64,000 bases of DNA from an uncultured Oscillospiraceae bacterium. Lineage in GTDB: Bacteria; Bacillota; Clostridia; Oscillospirales; Oscillospiraceae. The stretch spans positions 164,914 to 228,913 of the forward strand of contig CAKTOF010000001.1 in assembly GCA_934589675.1 (NCBI GenBank). The letters are read 5' to 3'. A program made the translations under genes and the position numbers. The notes beneath the pieces were generated by a model, which saw nothing but the letters and a program-made list of their open reading frames with translations, made no database searches and had not been told where the DNA came from. Below, one piece after another: positions 17,101 through 26,398 of the stretch; the first letter of the stretch is position 1; each line of letters starts with the position of its first letter.

Positions 17101-17921
17101 GAAAGCTGTCCGTTTCCGCCCTTCTGCTCGTCCTGCTCGCCCTGCCCGCGCTGGCATCCGGCGTGAAGCTCACGCAGTCCGATTTTGCCTTTACCGCGGA
17201 CGGCGCTCTGCCCGCCACGTGCGCAGAAAGTACGCTCGGCTCGCTTGCGGCCGATGCCGCGCGCGAGGCGCTCGGCGCGGACGCAGCCATCGTGGCCGGC
17301 GGGCTGCTGTCCGGCACACTTGGGACAGGCGCGGTGTTCGACAGCGACGTCCTGCGCGTCATCCCGGCCGACGCGCCGCTGGACATCCGCACCGTCTCGC
17401 CTGCGGAGCTCCGTGCGCTGCTCGAAGCGGGCATTTCCAGCATCACCGTCGGCGAGGGCGACCGCATCGACGCATCCGCGTCCGCCGACGAAAATTACCC
17501 GCAGACGTCCGGCTTCACATGGAGGTACGACGCCTCCGCGCCCGCCGGCGAGCGCGTCGTCAGCATCCGCCTCGGCGGCGAGGAGCTGGATCTGACAGAC
17601 GAGGCCGCGCATTTCACGCTCGCGTGCGTGAGCGAGGAAGCCACCAGCGGCGTCACGCTGCGCGGCGCGCTCATTTCCTACCTGTCCGCGCGCGATTCGG
17701 TCGGCGAGCCGACGCGCCGGGCCACGGTGCTCGGCACGTCGAGCTATCCGCTCATCGACCGCTTCCCCATCGCCGCCCTCGTCTGCGGCTGCGCGCTGCT
17801 GTTTTTGCTCGCGGCCATCCCGAAGATGAAATACGAAAAGCTCTTCTCCTTCCGCCCGCGCCTTTCCATGTTCCGGAAGCTCGGAGCGATGCACCCGGAC
17901 GAAACAGAAGAGCGTCAATGA
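17097..17921 (+). CDS. Secreted/membrane protein with 5'-nucleotidase C-terminal-like domain, paralog 1
   Basis: The 274-residue protein has a signal peptide (residues 1-20, ending ALASG). A body resembling the 5'-nucleotidase C-terminal domain follows: a GSLAADAAREALGADAAIV helix-strand, then VSPAELRALLEAGIS, QTSGFTWRYD and VSIRLGGEELD. A C-terminal membrane helix lies near residues 220-240, with a basic tail. The catalytic metallophosphatase domain that normally precedes this domain is absent. It starts inside the AraC stop codon (ATGA, aggagg upstream) and is co-translated with that regulator. A paralog lies at 47247. A ligand-binding or sensory role outside the cell is an inference. Confidence 0.7.
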   Translation: MRKLSVSALLLVLLALPALASGVKLTQSDFAFTADGALPATCAESTLGSLAADAAREALGADAAIVAGGLLSGTLGTGAVFDSDVLRVIPADAPLDIRTVSPAELRALLEAGISSITVGEGDRIDASASADENYPQTSGFTWRYDASAPAGERVVSIRLGGEELDLTDEAAHFTLACVSEEATSGVTLRGALISYLSARDSVGEPTRRATVLGTSSYPLIDRFPIAALVCGCALLFLLAAIPKMKYEKLFSFRPRLSMFRKLGAMHPDETEERQ

Positions 17922-17945
17922 TCCGGCCTCCCGTCGGAACGAACG

Positions 17946-17985
17946 AAAGCCGAGCGCGCTGCCTATGCAGCGCGCTCGGCTTTTT
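17946..17985 (+). terminator. Terminator of the AraC operon
   Basis: A 17-bp stem (from 17946, four-base loop at 17963-17966) runs into five T residues. It separates the operon from the convergent ferredoxin gene. Confidence 0.9.
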
Positions 17986-18010
17986 GCCCCGGCGGGCTGA
18001 TGGGGTGTGG

Positions 18011-18289
18011 TTACTCCGGCTTGACCTCGGGGCGGAACACCTCGCGCAGGAAGCCGTGCTTTGCGGGCGGACGGTAGGACGAGAGCGTATGACCATACGC
18101 CTCGCTGGAGAGCGCCAGCGATCCGGCCGGGCAATAGAAATAGCACTGGCCGCAGAGGATGCAGTTCTCCGGATAGGCAATGACGGACTTTTTGTTCTCA
18201 TAATTGTAGCGGAACACATCCATGGGGCATACGTTCAGGCACATCCGGCAGCCGATGCACTTGTCCAGATCATAACGAAAAACACTCAT
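18011..18289 (-). CDS. Small 2[4Fe-4S] ferredoxin, end of importer operon 2
   Basis: The 92-residue protein has CIGCRMCLNVCPMDVF and CILCGQCYFYCPAGSL, a classic dicluster arrangement, plus a C-terminal tail of about 35 residues. The gene starts 25 bases after the flavoprotein gene, with agaggag upstream. It most likely passes electrons to or from the adjacent FAD subunit, in the manner of AprB or fumarate-reductase-type iron-sulfur partners. It is the last gene of the operon; the convergent terminator at 17946 is near. Confidence 0.9.
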   Translation of the reverse strand: MSVFRYDLDKCIGCRMCLNVCPMDVFRYNYENKKSVIAYPENCILCGQCYFYCPAGSLALSSEAYGHTLSSYRPPAKHGFLREVFRPEVKPE

Positions 18290-18313
18290 AATAATCTCCT
18301 CTCTGGCCCTTGC

Positions 18314-20101
18314 TCAGTGCATCAGGCCGCGGGCTTTGGCCGCCTCTTCTTCGCCGGGGAAGAAGTAGGTATACCGCTTTTCATACGGGAGCGACAGATC
18401 GCCCTTCCAGTCCTCCGGGATCTCGATGCGCTCGATGCCCATGCTGCCGTCGTCCTGGCGGACGCAGGCGTAGTAGCACAGGCCGATCTCATCGTCGCGG
18501 CAGGGATAGTCCTCGCGGAAGTGTGTGCCGCGGCTCTCCCTGCGTGCAAGGCTCACGCGCAGCTTCATCTCCGCCTGCAGGACCTTGTGCTTGAACTCCT
18601 CGCACAGGCGCAGCTCGTGCTCATCCATGGCCATGACCTGCGGCGCGACGTGGTCGCGCAGATAGAGCACGTTCACAAGCGTCGCCTTCAGGCGCTCCTC
18701 GCTCTTGACGAAGGCGTTCCAGTACGGCGTCATGATCCCCTGAAGGCAATCGAGCGCCCACGAGACGTCGCAGCCGCGCGCAAGGCGCATCGGCGCCGTA
18801 TATGCTTCGAGCATGGCCTGCGCGGTGCTCTCCGGGATCGTCTCAAGCGGCAGATCTCCGCTTTTCACATACTCGGCCGCAGCCTCGCCCGAGCGCTTGC
18901 CCTGTACGCCGAAGAAGTTGGACGTGAAGCCGGTGTGGCCTGTGTAGGCCGCGCCGCCGACGGGGCCGGCATTGCAGCCGTCGCCGGCGCAGTACAGGCC
19001 GGGGATGCCGGTGGCGCCGTGCGTGTCGTCCGGCCCGCAGTAGATGCCGCTCGTGGTGTGCACGCTCATGCCGGGCGCCACGCCGAGGACGGTGCCCATT
19101 GCATTTTTTGGCTCGTCGGCGTCGCGGCGATTGTTGCGCACGTCGCCGGGGTGCGGGTTGACGAACAGGGGCGGATGGAAGCTGGCCGCGCTCTCCGCGT
19201 CATACGGCGGCAGTCCCTCCACTGCCTGCGTCCAGATGGGGAACGGCTCAAAGTGCATCTGCTCGACGTTCTCTCGGGTGATCTCACCGCCGTTGAGCAT
19301 CATGTTCTGCAAATATGGAAACCCGTCCTTGAGCCAGCCGTTGTCCGGCGCGTTGGCCAGGGAGTTGTGCGTATCCTCAAATTCCATGCCGATAATGGGC
19401 AGCCCGTGCCGGTAGCCGATGCTCACGGCATCGAAGCTCAGGCCGCCGGCCGGATAGCCAACCGGCTTGTAAATGCCGGTTCCCATGCACAGGATCGTCG
19501 CCTTCGCGCTGAAGGTCACTGCCGCCCCGGAGGGAACGTCGAAGCCCACCGCGCCGATGACGCGGCCGTCCTTTTCCACCACGTCGTAGATCATCGTCCG
19601 CTCCACGACGCACACGCCGTTTTTGGAGAGCCCCGGGAGGAACTTCTTGTGCCGCAGGCGGTCGCCGACCAACTGCTTATAGCCGAAGTAGTCGTCGCGC
19701 GCAGCGTACCCCGTGTCATTTGCGTTTTCGTACTGCTCCGTGATGCCAAGCTCGCTATAGAGCTCGGCGATGCTCTTGGATTCCTCGATCCAGGTCCGGA
19801 TCCAGTTGCGGTTAGCTATGTACTGGCCGTCGTGCAGATAGAGCTGCTCAATGACCTCAGGATCGTCGCCCATGTCCTTGTCAAACCAGCGCGTGCAGCA
19901 CGCGTGCGGGCTCTGGCCGGAAAATCCCGGCCGGCCTTTGTCGACCAGCACGACCGACATCCCGGCTCTGCTGGCAGTGATGGCCGCACACAGTCCTGCG
20001 TAGCCGCCGCCCACGACGAGGACGTCCGACTCGTAGCTTGTCTTTTTCGGCGCCGGTTCCCGGTCGAATGGATACTCTCTGTAGTTGTCATATTGAGGCA
20101 T
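18314..20101 (-). CDS. FAD-dependent reductase, fumarate reductase/APS reductase flavoprotein family (2)
   Basis: The 595-residue protein has an FAD Rossmann motif VLVVGGGYAGLCAA near residue 24 and VDKGRPGFSGQSPHACCTR. A later GLYCAGDGCNAGPVGGAAY segment belongs to the same cofactor. The C-terminal SDH/FRD-like part includes SRGTHFREDYPCRDD, a conserved family motif. The start at 20101 follows aaggag. It lies between another flavoprotein and a ferredoxin gene. The family transfers hydride or electrons to C=C or S-O bonds. No signal peptide is present, so it acts in the cytoplasm. The substrate is presumably what operon 2 imports. Confidence 0.85.
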   Translation of the reverse strand: MPQYDNYREYPFDREPAPKKTSYESDVLVVGGGYAGLCAAITASRAGMSVVLVDKGRPGFSGQSPHACCTRWFDKDMGDDPEVIEQLYLHDGQYIANRNWIRTWIEESKSIAELYSELGITEQYENANDTGYAARDDYFGYKQLVGDRLRHKKFLPGLSKNGVCVVERTMIYDVVEKDGRVIGAVGFDVPSGAAVTFSAKATILCMGTGIYKPVGYPAGGLSFDAVSIGYRHGLPIIGMEFEDTHNSLANAPDNGWLKDGFPYLQNMMLNGGEITRENVEQMHFEPFPIWTQAVEGLPPYDAESAASFHPPLFVNPHPGDVRNNRRDADEPKNAMGTVLGVAPGMSVHTTSGIYCGPDDTHGATGIPGLYCAGDGCNAGPVGGAAYTGHTGFTSNFFGVQGKRSGEAAAEYVKSGDLPLETIPESTAQAMLEAYTAPMRLARGCDVSWALDCLQGIMTPYWNAFVKSEERLKATLVNVLYLRDHVAPQVMAMDEHELRLCEEFKHKVLQAEMKLRVSLARRESRGTHFREDYPCRDDEIGLCYYACVRQDDGSMGIERIEIPEDWKGDLSLPYEKRYTYFFPGEEEAAKARGLMH

Positions 20102-20152
20102 ATGATTGGTTCTCCTTCTTTTTTGAATTTCTCGCAAAGCCTCCGGCCGCGC

Positions 20153-22162
20153 TCAGTCGTCCTTGCAGCAGTTTTCCCGGTAGTTTTCCGCGTAGCTCTT
20201 CCCGGCATAGCGGCCTTTTTTCCAGTAGGCCAGCTCCAGCCGCTCCGCTTCGATCCGACCGTCCAGATTGCGCATGCACACATAGTATTCCTCCTCGGCC
20301 GGGAGCTTCTCCGGATGGTCGAGCCGGTAAAACTGGAGGTCGTCGCTGCTGGATCGGCGCTGCTTGCTGAACTCCATGACGATCTTGCTCGCCTCGAGCC
20401 GCACGCCGGTGTCGAGCACACGGGCCAGATCGTGCGGATTGTTCACATGCGTGTGGGCGAGCTCGTTGTCGCGCAGCGTATCGAGCCACCACAGTCCTGT
20501 GTCGAGCATCTGCTCGTTTTTATACAGCCCGCAGTAGTCCTGCATGACGCGGTTCATGCCGAGCTGGATCTCTTTCCATTCCTTTCCGCCGGGTTCGTTT
20601 TTCAAAACGGCGTAAACGCGCTTCTTCTCCTGCCGGATCTGTTCCTCGAGCGGCGCGCGCCGCTCCGCCGTGCGGGCATAGGCCGCCGCGTTTCGCCCGG
20701 CATAGCGGCCGGTCGCGCCGGCCGTGGACGCGCCCTCGTTGCCAAGTGCCGCGTTGCCGGCTGCATAGAGCCCTTCCGAGCTTGCGCGGAGATTCCAGTC
20801 CACCACGACGCCGCCGTAATACCCGGCCGGGCAGTCGCGGACATTGACGTTTGTCGTCATGGGCGCCCACGCCGAAAACGACATCATATTGACGCCCGCG
20901 ACCTGCGCCGGCGGCATTTTCGTCTGCATGACGTGCTTTTCCGGGTCAAAGCCCGCCTGTGAGAACTTCCGCAGCACCGGCGTGTGCGTCTTGCCCTCGT
21001 TGCCGACCATCTGTCCGAAAATCGAGCGCCGGTGATACCATGGCAGCGTCGTCAGGTCGCCGTAGAACGGGAGCGGGTATTCGCCGCGGCCGATGCGCGC
21101 CTGCAGATCCGGGATCCAGTTGGGCGTGCGGTGCTCGGGCGTTTTGTCCTTGCCGGAAAACGGGCCCATGATGGAGAATTCCTGTCCCTCGGCGCAGGCG
21201 CGGTCATCGACGTTCGTGACCGGGTCGCCCTTGTAGTCCACCCACGGGATAATATTCCCGTCCGCGTCCGCCATGTCGCACGGCCACCATGTGCCGAAGC
21301 TGCTCGGCGATCCGAATGCGGCGCCGCGGAAATCCTCGCCGGTGTGCGCCGTGCGCTCCATCTGCGCGAGCTTCACGCCGGCGCGCCATGCCAGCACGCC
21401 CGTGTCGCCGGCGCAGTTGGGGTCGCCCTCCGCCGCATCGGCGCCGCACTTCTCCGATCCCCACGACCACAGGCGGACGGGCGAGCGGGTGCACAGAACC
21501 GTCGCTTTCGCGGAGATCACATAGAACTTCCCCGTCCGGTTGTTGATCGCCGTGGCGCCGATGATCCGGTTTCCGGCCTTGCCGCCCTCGGTCAGGAGCA
21601 TGGTCGCCGCCGTGCGGTCAAGGATCTTCACGCCCAGCTTTTTCATGGCGCGGCAGATCACGGGCTGCGCATACGCGCCGAAGTGGCGGATGGCCGTGCG
21701 GCCGTTGTCGCCCCAGAAGAGCAGCTTCGTCCTTTCGTCCCGGAACGGCGCGCCCATGAAGTCGTCGCGGTCGTCGCGGATCTTCAGCCCCCACGACTCA
21801 TAGTCCTCCAGACATTCCCACGCCTCCTGATAGGCGATGTAGGTCATGATGCGGCACTCGAACGGGTCGTGATCCTTGGTGATCTCCATCATTTCGTCTG
21901 GTGTCTTTTCCGAAGCCGGATTGGTCGCAGCATGATTCCAGTGGTCGATGCCGGCGCCGCCGGCGCCGCTGCGCGTGGCGCCGCCCTTTTCCAGCAGGAT
22001 GACGCTCGCACCTTTTTTCGCCGCGGAGGCCGCAGCGAAGCTGCCGGCGATGCCGCCGCCGATGACGAGGACATCGCAGCTGAGCCTTTCCTCTTCGTCA
22101 TACTCGATCGGATATGGCCAGGCAATGGGGCCGTGCTCACGGATGTAGTCATAATAGTTCAT
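20153..22162 (-). CDS. FAD-dependent reductase, AprA/fumarate reductase flavoprotein family (1)
   Basis: The 669-residue protein has VLVIGGGIAGSFAAASAA near residue 31, LLEKGGATRSGAGGAGIDHW, and a later GLYAAGNAALGNEGASTAGA. Length and layout resemble AprA-like members of the fumarate reductase flavoprotein superfamily. The C-terminal region contains a second-domain helix bundle but lacks the HFREDYP motif seen in the neighbouring flavoprotein. Its ATG overlaps the stop of the upstream ferredoxin gene by four bases, the AprBA-type order. No other sulfate-reduction genes are visible, so an organic acceptor is more likely. Confidence 0.82.
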   Translation of the reverse strand: MNYYDYIREHGPIAWPYPIEYDEEERLSCDVLVIGGGIAGSFAAASAAKKGASVILLEKGGATRSGAGGAGIDHWNHAATNPASEKTPDEMMEITKDHDPFECRIMTYIAYQEAWECLEDYESWGLKIRDDRDDFMGAPFRDERTKLLFWGDNGRTAIRHFGAYAQPVICRAMKKLGVKILDRTAATMLLTEGGKAGNRIIGATAINNRTGKFYVISAKATVLCTRSPVRLWSWGSEKCGADAAEGDPNCAGDTGVLAWRAGVKLAQMERTAHTGEDFRGAAFGSPSSFGTWWPCDMADADGNIIPWVDYKGDPVTNVDDRACAEGQEFSIMGPFSGKDKTPEHRTPNWIPDLQARIGRGEYPLPFYGDLTTLPWYHRRSIFGQMVGNEGKTHTPVLRKFSQAGFDPEKHVMQTKMPPAQVAGVNMMSFSAWAPMTTNVNVRDCPAGYYGGVVVDWNLRASSEGLYAAGNAALGNEGASTAGATGRYAGRNAAAYARTAERRAPLEEQIRQEKKRVYAVLKNEPGGKEWKEIQLGMNRVMQDYCGLYKNEQMLDTGLWWLDTLRDNELAHTHVNNPHDLARVLDTGVRLEASKIVMEFSKQRRSSSDDLQFYRLDHPEKLPAEEEYYVCMRNLDGRIEAERLELAYWKKGRYAGKSYAENYRENCCKDD

Positions 22163-22518
22163 CTTCCGCCCTCCTGCCCGTCATAAAAAGGATTTGCAAC
22201 CGGCAAAAGCTCGTTTGCCTGCCCGACGCGGTACAGCTTGCCCGTCGCCTTGTCCTTCCACGGCACTTCATAGAGCAGCGGATGGTGGAACACGCTCGCG
22301 CCCTCCACCGGGCAGTCGTCCACACAGCAGCCGCACATCCAGCACTCGTCCGGATAGACGACGAGCGGCTCCTTTCCCCGCTCCGGATTGGGCATGAGCA
22401 CATCCGAGCGGCAGGCGTTGACGCAAGTGTTGCAGCCGATGCACCTGTCGGTGAACGTGATCGGGATGCAGGGTGTCACGGGATTGGGCATCAAAACGGC
22501 GTTTTTCGGATCGTTCAT
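22159..22518 (-). CDS. AprB-like 2[4Fe-4S] ferredoxin
   Basis: The 119-residue protein has CIGCNTCVNACRSDVL and CWMCGCCVDDCPVEGA clusters, followed by a C-terminal extension of about 45 residues, as in AprB-type subunits. It starts one base after the importer ATPase gene stop and overlaps the next flavoprotein (ATGA), so it should be made with that flavoprotein in fixed ratio. It likely forms a heterodimer with it. Confidence 0.88.
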   Translation of the reverse strand: MNDPKNAVLMPNPVTPCIPITFTDRCIGCNTCVNACRSDVLMPNPERGKEPLVVYPDECWMCGCCVDDCPVEGASVFHHPLLYEVPWKDKATGKLYRVGQANELLPVANPFYDGQEGGR

Positions 22519-22519
22519 C

Positions 22520-23503
22520 TTACTCCACCTCTGCTTTCATCCGGTCTTTCAGCTCCTGCGCGCGGTGACACGCCACAAAATGCCCCGGCGTCAGCTCCTG
22601 CAGGGACGGCATGGCGTGCAGGCACTGCTCCGTGCAGAAGCGGCAGCGCGGCGCAAAGCGGCACTGGTCGGCCGGCTCGATGGGCGAGGTGATCTCGCCG
22701 GACAAGAGGATCCTGTCCGTTTTCTCCCGGCGGATAACCGGCTCGGGAATGGCGGACAGCAGGCCGACCGTATAGGGGTGATACTGCCGCTCGAAGAGCT
22801 CGTCGGCGCTGCACTTTTCCACAAGACAGCCCAGATACATGACCATGATGTCTGTGGAGATGTGCTTGACGACCGACAGGTCGTGCGTGATGAACAGGTA
22901 CGTCAGGCCCAGATTTTCCTGCAGGTCCTGCAAAAGGTTGAGGATCTGCGCCTGCACCGACACGTCGAGCGCCGAGACCGGCTCATCGCAGACGATGAAC
23001 TCCGGGCCGAGCGCAAGCGCTCGGGCGATGCCGATGCGCTGGCGGCGGCCGCCGTCAAGCTCGTGGGGATACGACCAGGCAAAGCGCTGGTCGAGGCCGA
23101 CCTGATCCATCAGCTCCGCCACCCGCGCCTGAAGCTGCTGCCGGCTCTCGCAGAGCTGATAGATCTTCAGCGGCTCTGCGATGATCTCGCTGACCGACAT
23201 GCGCGGATTGAGCGAGGCGTACGGGTCCTGAAAGATGATCTGCATCTGCCTGCGCAGCTGCTTTCGCTCTCTGCGGCCGACGTGGGTAATGTCCTCGTCC
23301 TTGTAGAAAATCTGCCCCTCCGTCACGTCGTTCAGGCCAATGATCGCCCGCCCCAGCGTGGACTTTCCGCAGCCGGACTCGCCGACGACGCCGAGCGTCG
23401 TGCCCTTTTCCACGGAAAACGACACATTCTCAACGGCATGGAGCAGCCCCTTCTTGGTCGAGAAGTATTTTTTCAGGTTTCGGATCTCCAGCAGCTGGCT
23501 CAT
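22520..23503 (-). CDS. Oligopeptide/dipeptide-type ABC importer ATPase (DppF-like), operon 2
   Basis: The 327-residue ATPase has Walker A GVVGESGCGKSTLGRA, signature ELDGGRRQRIGIARAL, Walker B EFIVCDEPVSALD and the FITHDLSVV switch. The C-terminal oligo_HPY cysteines are in CRFAPRCRFCTEQC. It overlaps the DppD-like gene by four bases. It is clearly paralogous to the operon 1 and 3 ATPases. Confidence 0.93.
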   Translation of the reverse strand: MSQLLEIRNLKKYFSTKKGLLHAVENVSFSVEKGTTLGVVGESGCGKSTLGRAIIGLNDVTEGQIFYKDEDITHVGRRERKQLRRQMQIIFQDPYASLNPRMSVSEIIAEPLKIYQLCESRQQLQARVAELMDQVGLDQRFAWSYPHELDGGRRQRIGIARALALGPEFIVCDEPVSALDVSVQAQILNLLQDLQENLGLTYLFITHDLSVVKHISTDIMVMYLGCLVEKCSADELFERQYHPYTVGLLSAIPEPVIRREKTDRILLSGEITSPIEPADQCRFAPRCRFCTEQCLHAMPSLQELTPGHFVACHRAQELKDRMKAEVE

Positions 23504-24480
23504 GCGGTCGTCTCCTTCCTCTTATCAAGCAGCAGGCATTTCGCGTAGTGCTTCCCTCCCAGGAAGACGTCTTCCGGCGTCTTTTTTCCGCAGCGGTCCG
23601 TGCAGAACGGGCAGCGGGGATGGAATTTGCAGCCGTCCGGCAGATTGGCCGGATCCGGCATAAGGCCCTTGATCGGCTTGAGCCGACGGGTCTTTTCATG
23701 CAGCTTCGGAATGGACTCGAACAGGCCGCGGGTATAGGGGTGCTTCGGGTCCTCGAGCACCTCCTCCAGCGTGCCGAACTCCACGATCTCGCCGGCATAC
23801 ATGACGGCCACGTTGTCGCACATTTCCGCCACGATGCCCATGTCGTGCGTGATGAGCAGCATGGAGGTCCCGAATTCCTCCTTCAGCCCGCGCATCATGT
23901 TGAGGATCTGCGCCTGAATGGTGACGTCAAGCGCAGTCGTCGGCTCGTCGGCGATGAGCAGACGCGGCGAGCAGGCCAGCGCGATGGCGATGACAACGCG
24001 CTGCTTCATGCCGCCGGAAAACTGGTGCGGATATTCCCCGCCGCGCGCCGGATCGATGCCGACCCTGCGCAGCATCTCCGCCGCCTTGGCATGGGCCTCG
24101 GTCCGGCTGGCTCTGCTGTGGATCCGGACGACCTCGGCGATCTGGTCGGCGACGGTTTTTGTGGGATCCAGCGCGGTCATCGGATCCTGAAAGATCATGG
24201 AGATCTGCTCTCCGCGGATCTTCCGCATCTCCCGCTCGGAGCAGCGGACGAGGTCTTTTCCCTTATAGAGGATCTCGCCCGCCGCGATCCTGCCGGGCGG
24301 ATCCGGAATGAGGCGCAGGATGCCGAGCGCCGTCGTGGTCTTTCCGGCGCCGGTCTCGCCCACAAGGCCAAGCGTCTCGCCCTCCCCGATGGAAAAGCTG
24401 GCGCGGTTCACGGCGCGGACGATTCCGTCATCTGTGCGGTACTCGATGCTCAGATCTCTGACTTCGATCAGCTCGTTCAT
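23500..24480 (-). CDS. Oligopeptide/dipeptide-type ABC importer ATPase (DppD-like), operon 2
   Basis: The 326-residue ATPase has Walker A GLVGETGAGKTTTALG, FSGGMKQRVVIAIALA, LLIADEPTTALDVT and LITHDMGIV. The C-terminal cysteine region is GCKFHPRCPFCTDRC. It lies 15 bases after the DppC-like permease gene, with a clear ribosome site, in the standard order. Confidence 0.93.
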   Translation of the reverse strand: MNELIEVRDLSIEYRTDDGIVRAVNRASFSIGEGETLGLVGETGAGKTTTALGILRLIPDPPGRIAAGEILYKGKDLVRCSEREMRKIRGEQISMIFQDPMTALDPTKTVADQIAEVVRIHSRASRTEAHAKAAEMLRRVGIDPARGGEYPHQFSGGMKQRVVIAIALACSPRLLIADEPTTALDVTIQAQILNMMRGLKEEFGTSMLLITHDMGIVAEMCDNVAVMYAGEIVEFGTLEEVLEDPKHPYTRGLFESIPKLHEKTRRLKPIKGLMPDPANLPDGCKFHPRCPFCTDRCGKKTPEDVFLGGKHYAKCLLLDKRKETTA

Positions 24481-24495
24481 CTCTCATTTCTCCCT

Positions 24496-25356
24496 TCACT
24501 GCTTCAATCTGGGGTCCATCGCATCGCGCAGACCGTCGCCGAGCACATTGAAGGAAATGAGCGTCAGCATAATGGCGATACCCGGGAAGGTGACGATCGG
24601 CCAGAAGGTGCGGATGTATTCCCGCCCGTAGGACAGCATGGAGCCCCACTCCGGTGTGGGCGGCTGTACACCGAGGCCGATAAAGCTCAGGCTGGAGATG
24701 GCCAGAATGGACTGGCCGATGTTCAGCGTCGTCTGAACGATAATGGGTGCGAGGCAGTTTGGGAGCAGATAGCGGAAGATGATCCGCGCGCCGCTTGCGC
24801 CGGTCGCACAGGCCGCCTCGACAAATTCCTGCTCTTTGATCGACAGCACGCTCGCCCGGACGATGCGCGCGAGCATCGGGACGCCGCCGATGCCGATGGC
24901 GATGGCAGTGTTCAGAATGCCGGAGCCGAGCGAGGACGAGATGGACACCGCCAGCAGAAAGCCCGGAATGGCCATGATGATGTCCATCAGGCGCATGACG
25001 AAGTTTTCCGTGCGGCCGCCGATGTAGGCCGCCGTCGCGCCGATGATCCCGCCGATGACCAGGCTGATGGACACGGCCATGACCGACACGATGAGGCTGA
25101 TGCGGCCGCCGTAGATGATGCGCGAGAGGATGTCGCGCCCGCAGTTGTCCGTCCCGAGCAGATGCGCCCGACACGGATAGACGAACACGGCAGAATAGTC
25201 CTGCTTTGCATAGTCATACGGTGCGAGAAGGTCCGCAAAGGCTGCCGCAAGGAACAAGATGGCCACAATGCCGAGGCCGGCCATGGCCAGCTTGTTGCGC
25301 CTGAGGCGGCGCCAGACATCCCGCGCGCGGCTCTTCTTTTTCTTTTTTCCGGTCAT
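24496..25356 (-). CDS. ABC importer permease (DppC-like), operon 2
   Basis: The 286-residue permease has a lysine/arginine-rich N-terminus, a first helix near residues 23-43, and the loop HLLGTDNCGRDILSRIIYG. The EAA segment is EQEFVEAACATGASGARIIF. The C-terminus is GDGLRDAMDPRLKQ. It overlaps the DppB-like gene by four bases and forms the channel with it. Confidence 0.92.
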   Translation of the reverse strand: MTGKKKKKSRARDVWRRLRRNKLAMAGLGIVAILFLAAAFADLLAPYDYAKQDYSAVFVYPCRAHLLGTDNCGRDILSRIIYGGRISLIVSVMAVSISLVIGGIIGATAAYIGGRTENFVMRLMDIIMAIPGFLLAVSISSSLGSGILNTAIAIGIGGVPMLARIVRASVLSIKEQEFVEAACATGASGARIIFRYLLPNCLAPIIVQTTLNIGQSILAISSLSFIGLGVQPPTPEWGSMLSYGREYIRTFWPIVTFPGIAIMLTLISFNVLGDGLRDAMDPRLKQ

Positions 25357-26333
25357 GACACCGCCGCCTCTCTGCTCTTATTTCCGGTTCTGCGCTTCTT
25401 CCCCCATGTATACTGCGAGCGGATGCGCGGGTCGATGATCGCGTAGACGAGGTCCACAAGGAGGTTCATCAGGCTCACAACGATGGCGCAGAAGAGCACC
25501 GTGCCCTGAATGAGCGGATAATTGTTGGCCGAAATGGCGCCCTTGAGCAGCATCCCGACGCCCGGGATGCCGAAGATCGCCTCGATGACCAGAACGCCGC
25601 CGAACACAAGCCCGAGCTGGACACCGACGACCGTGACTACGGGGATGAGCGCGTTTTTCAGCGCATGCAGAACGATGACGAGAAGCTCGCTCTGCCCCTT
25701 GGCGCGGACGGTGCGGATGTAGTCCTGGCGGATGACCTCGAGCATGCTTGAGCGCGTCGTCCGCATGATCGTGGCAATCGGCGTGATGCCGGTGGCGACG
25801 ACGGGCAGGATCCAGCCCTTCCAGCTGTCGAGCCCCGAGACCGGAAGCCAGCCGAGATTGAGCGAGAACACCACAATGAGCAGCAGACTGATCCAGAAGC
25901 CCGGCATGGCCGCTCCGATGAGCGAGAGGAATGTCGCCGTGTAATCGAGGACGGAATACTGCCGCGTTGCGGAGATCACGCCGAGCGGGATCCCCACGAC
26001 GATTGAGAACAGCACGCTGATCACGCCGAGTTTGAACGTGACCGGGAACCGGCTGATGATCTCGGTAAAGACCGGCTTCTTGTTGACGTAGGACGTTCCG
26101 AAATCAAGCCTTGTCACAATGCCCTTGATGTAGCCAAACAGCTGCACGACGTATGGCTGATCGAGTCCAAGCTCCGCGCGGGTCTCCGCAACGGCCTCTT
26201 CCGTGGCATTTACGCCAAGCATGGTGATGACCGGGTCGCCGGGAGAGATATAGTTGATGGTAAACACCACCACAATAACGCCCAGCAGCACGGGGATCAT
26301 GAACAGCAGCCGGTTTAGAATGTACTTGACCAT
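25353..26333 (-). CDS. ABC importer permease (DppB-like), operon 2
   Basis: The 326-residue permease begins MVKYILNRLLFMIPVLLGVI, with SPGDPVITML next and the EAA loop QDYIRTVRAKGQSELLVIVL. The start at 26333 is supported by ggaggt just upstream and by alignment to the other DppB-like starts; the longer in-frame version has no such site. The 65-base gap to the binding-protein gene contains an imperfect hairpin (about 26358-26393), as in operon 1. Confidence 0.92.
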   Translation of the reverse strand: MVKYILNRLLFMIPVLLGVIVVVFTINYISPGDPVITMLGVNATEEAVAETRAELGLDQPYVVQLFGYIKGIVTRLDFGTSYVNKKPVFTEIISRFPVTFKLGVISVLFSIVVGIPLGVISATRQYSVLDYTATFLSLIGAAMPGFWISLLLIVVFSLNLGWLPVSGLDSWKGWILPVVATGITPIATIMRTTRSSMLEVIRQDYIRTVRAKGQSELLVIVLHALKNALIPVVTVVGVQLGLVFGGVLVIEAIFGIPGVGMLLKGAISANNYPLIQGTVLFCAIVVSLMNLLVDLVYAIIDPRIRSQYTWGKKRRTGNKSREAAVS

Positions 26334-26398
26334 ATGTACCTCCACGAAGGAAGCAAAGGCAGGCAGCGTGCGCTGCACTGCCTCTGCTTTTGAGCGAA

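Noticed and set aside
17219..20962. 1247-codon plus-strand ORF
   Set aside because: It spans several real genes on both strands (5'-nucleotidase-like, ferredoxin, two flavoproteins), which have domains and ribosome sites. The product has arginine/alanine shadow composition.
20153..22518. Adenylylsulfate reductase AprAB
   Set aside because: Layout is similar, but no sulfate adenylyltransferase, Qmo or dissimilatory sulfite reductase genes are present, and the operon starts with an organic-solute importer. The broader family name was used.
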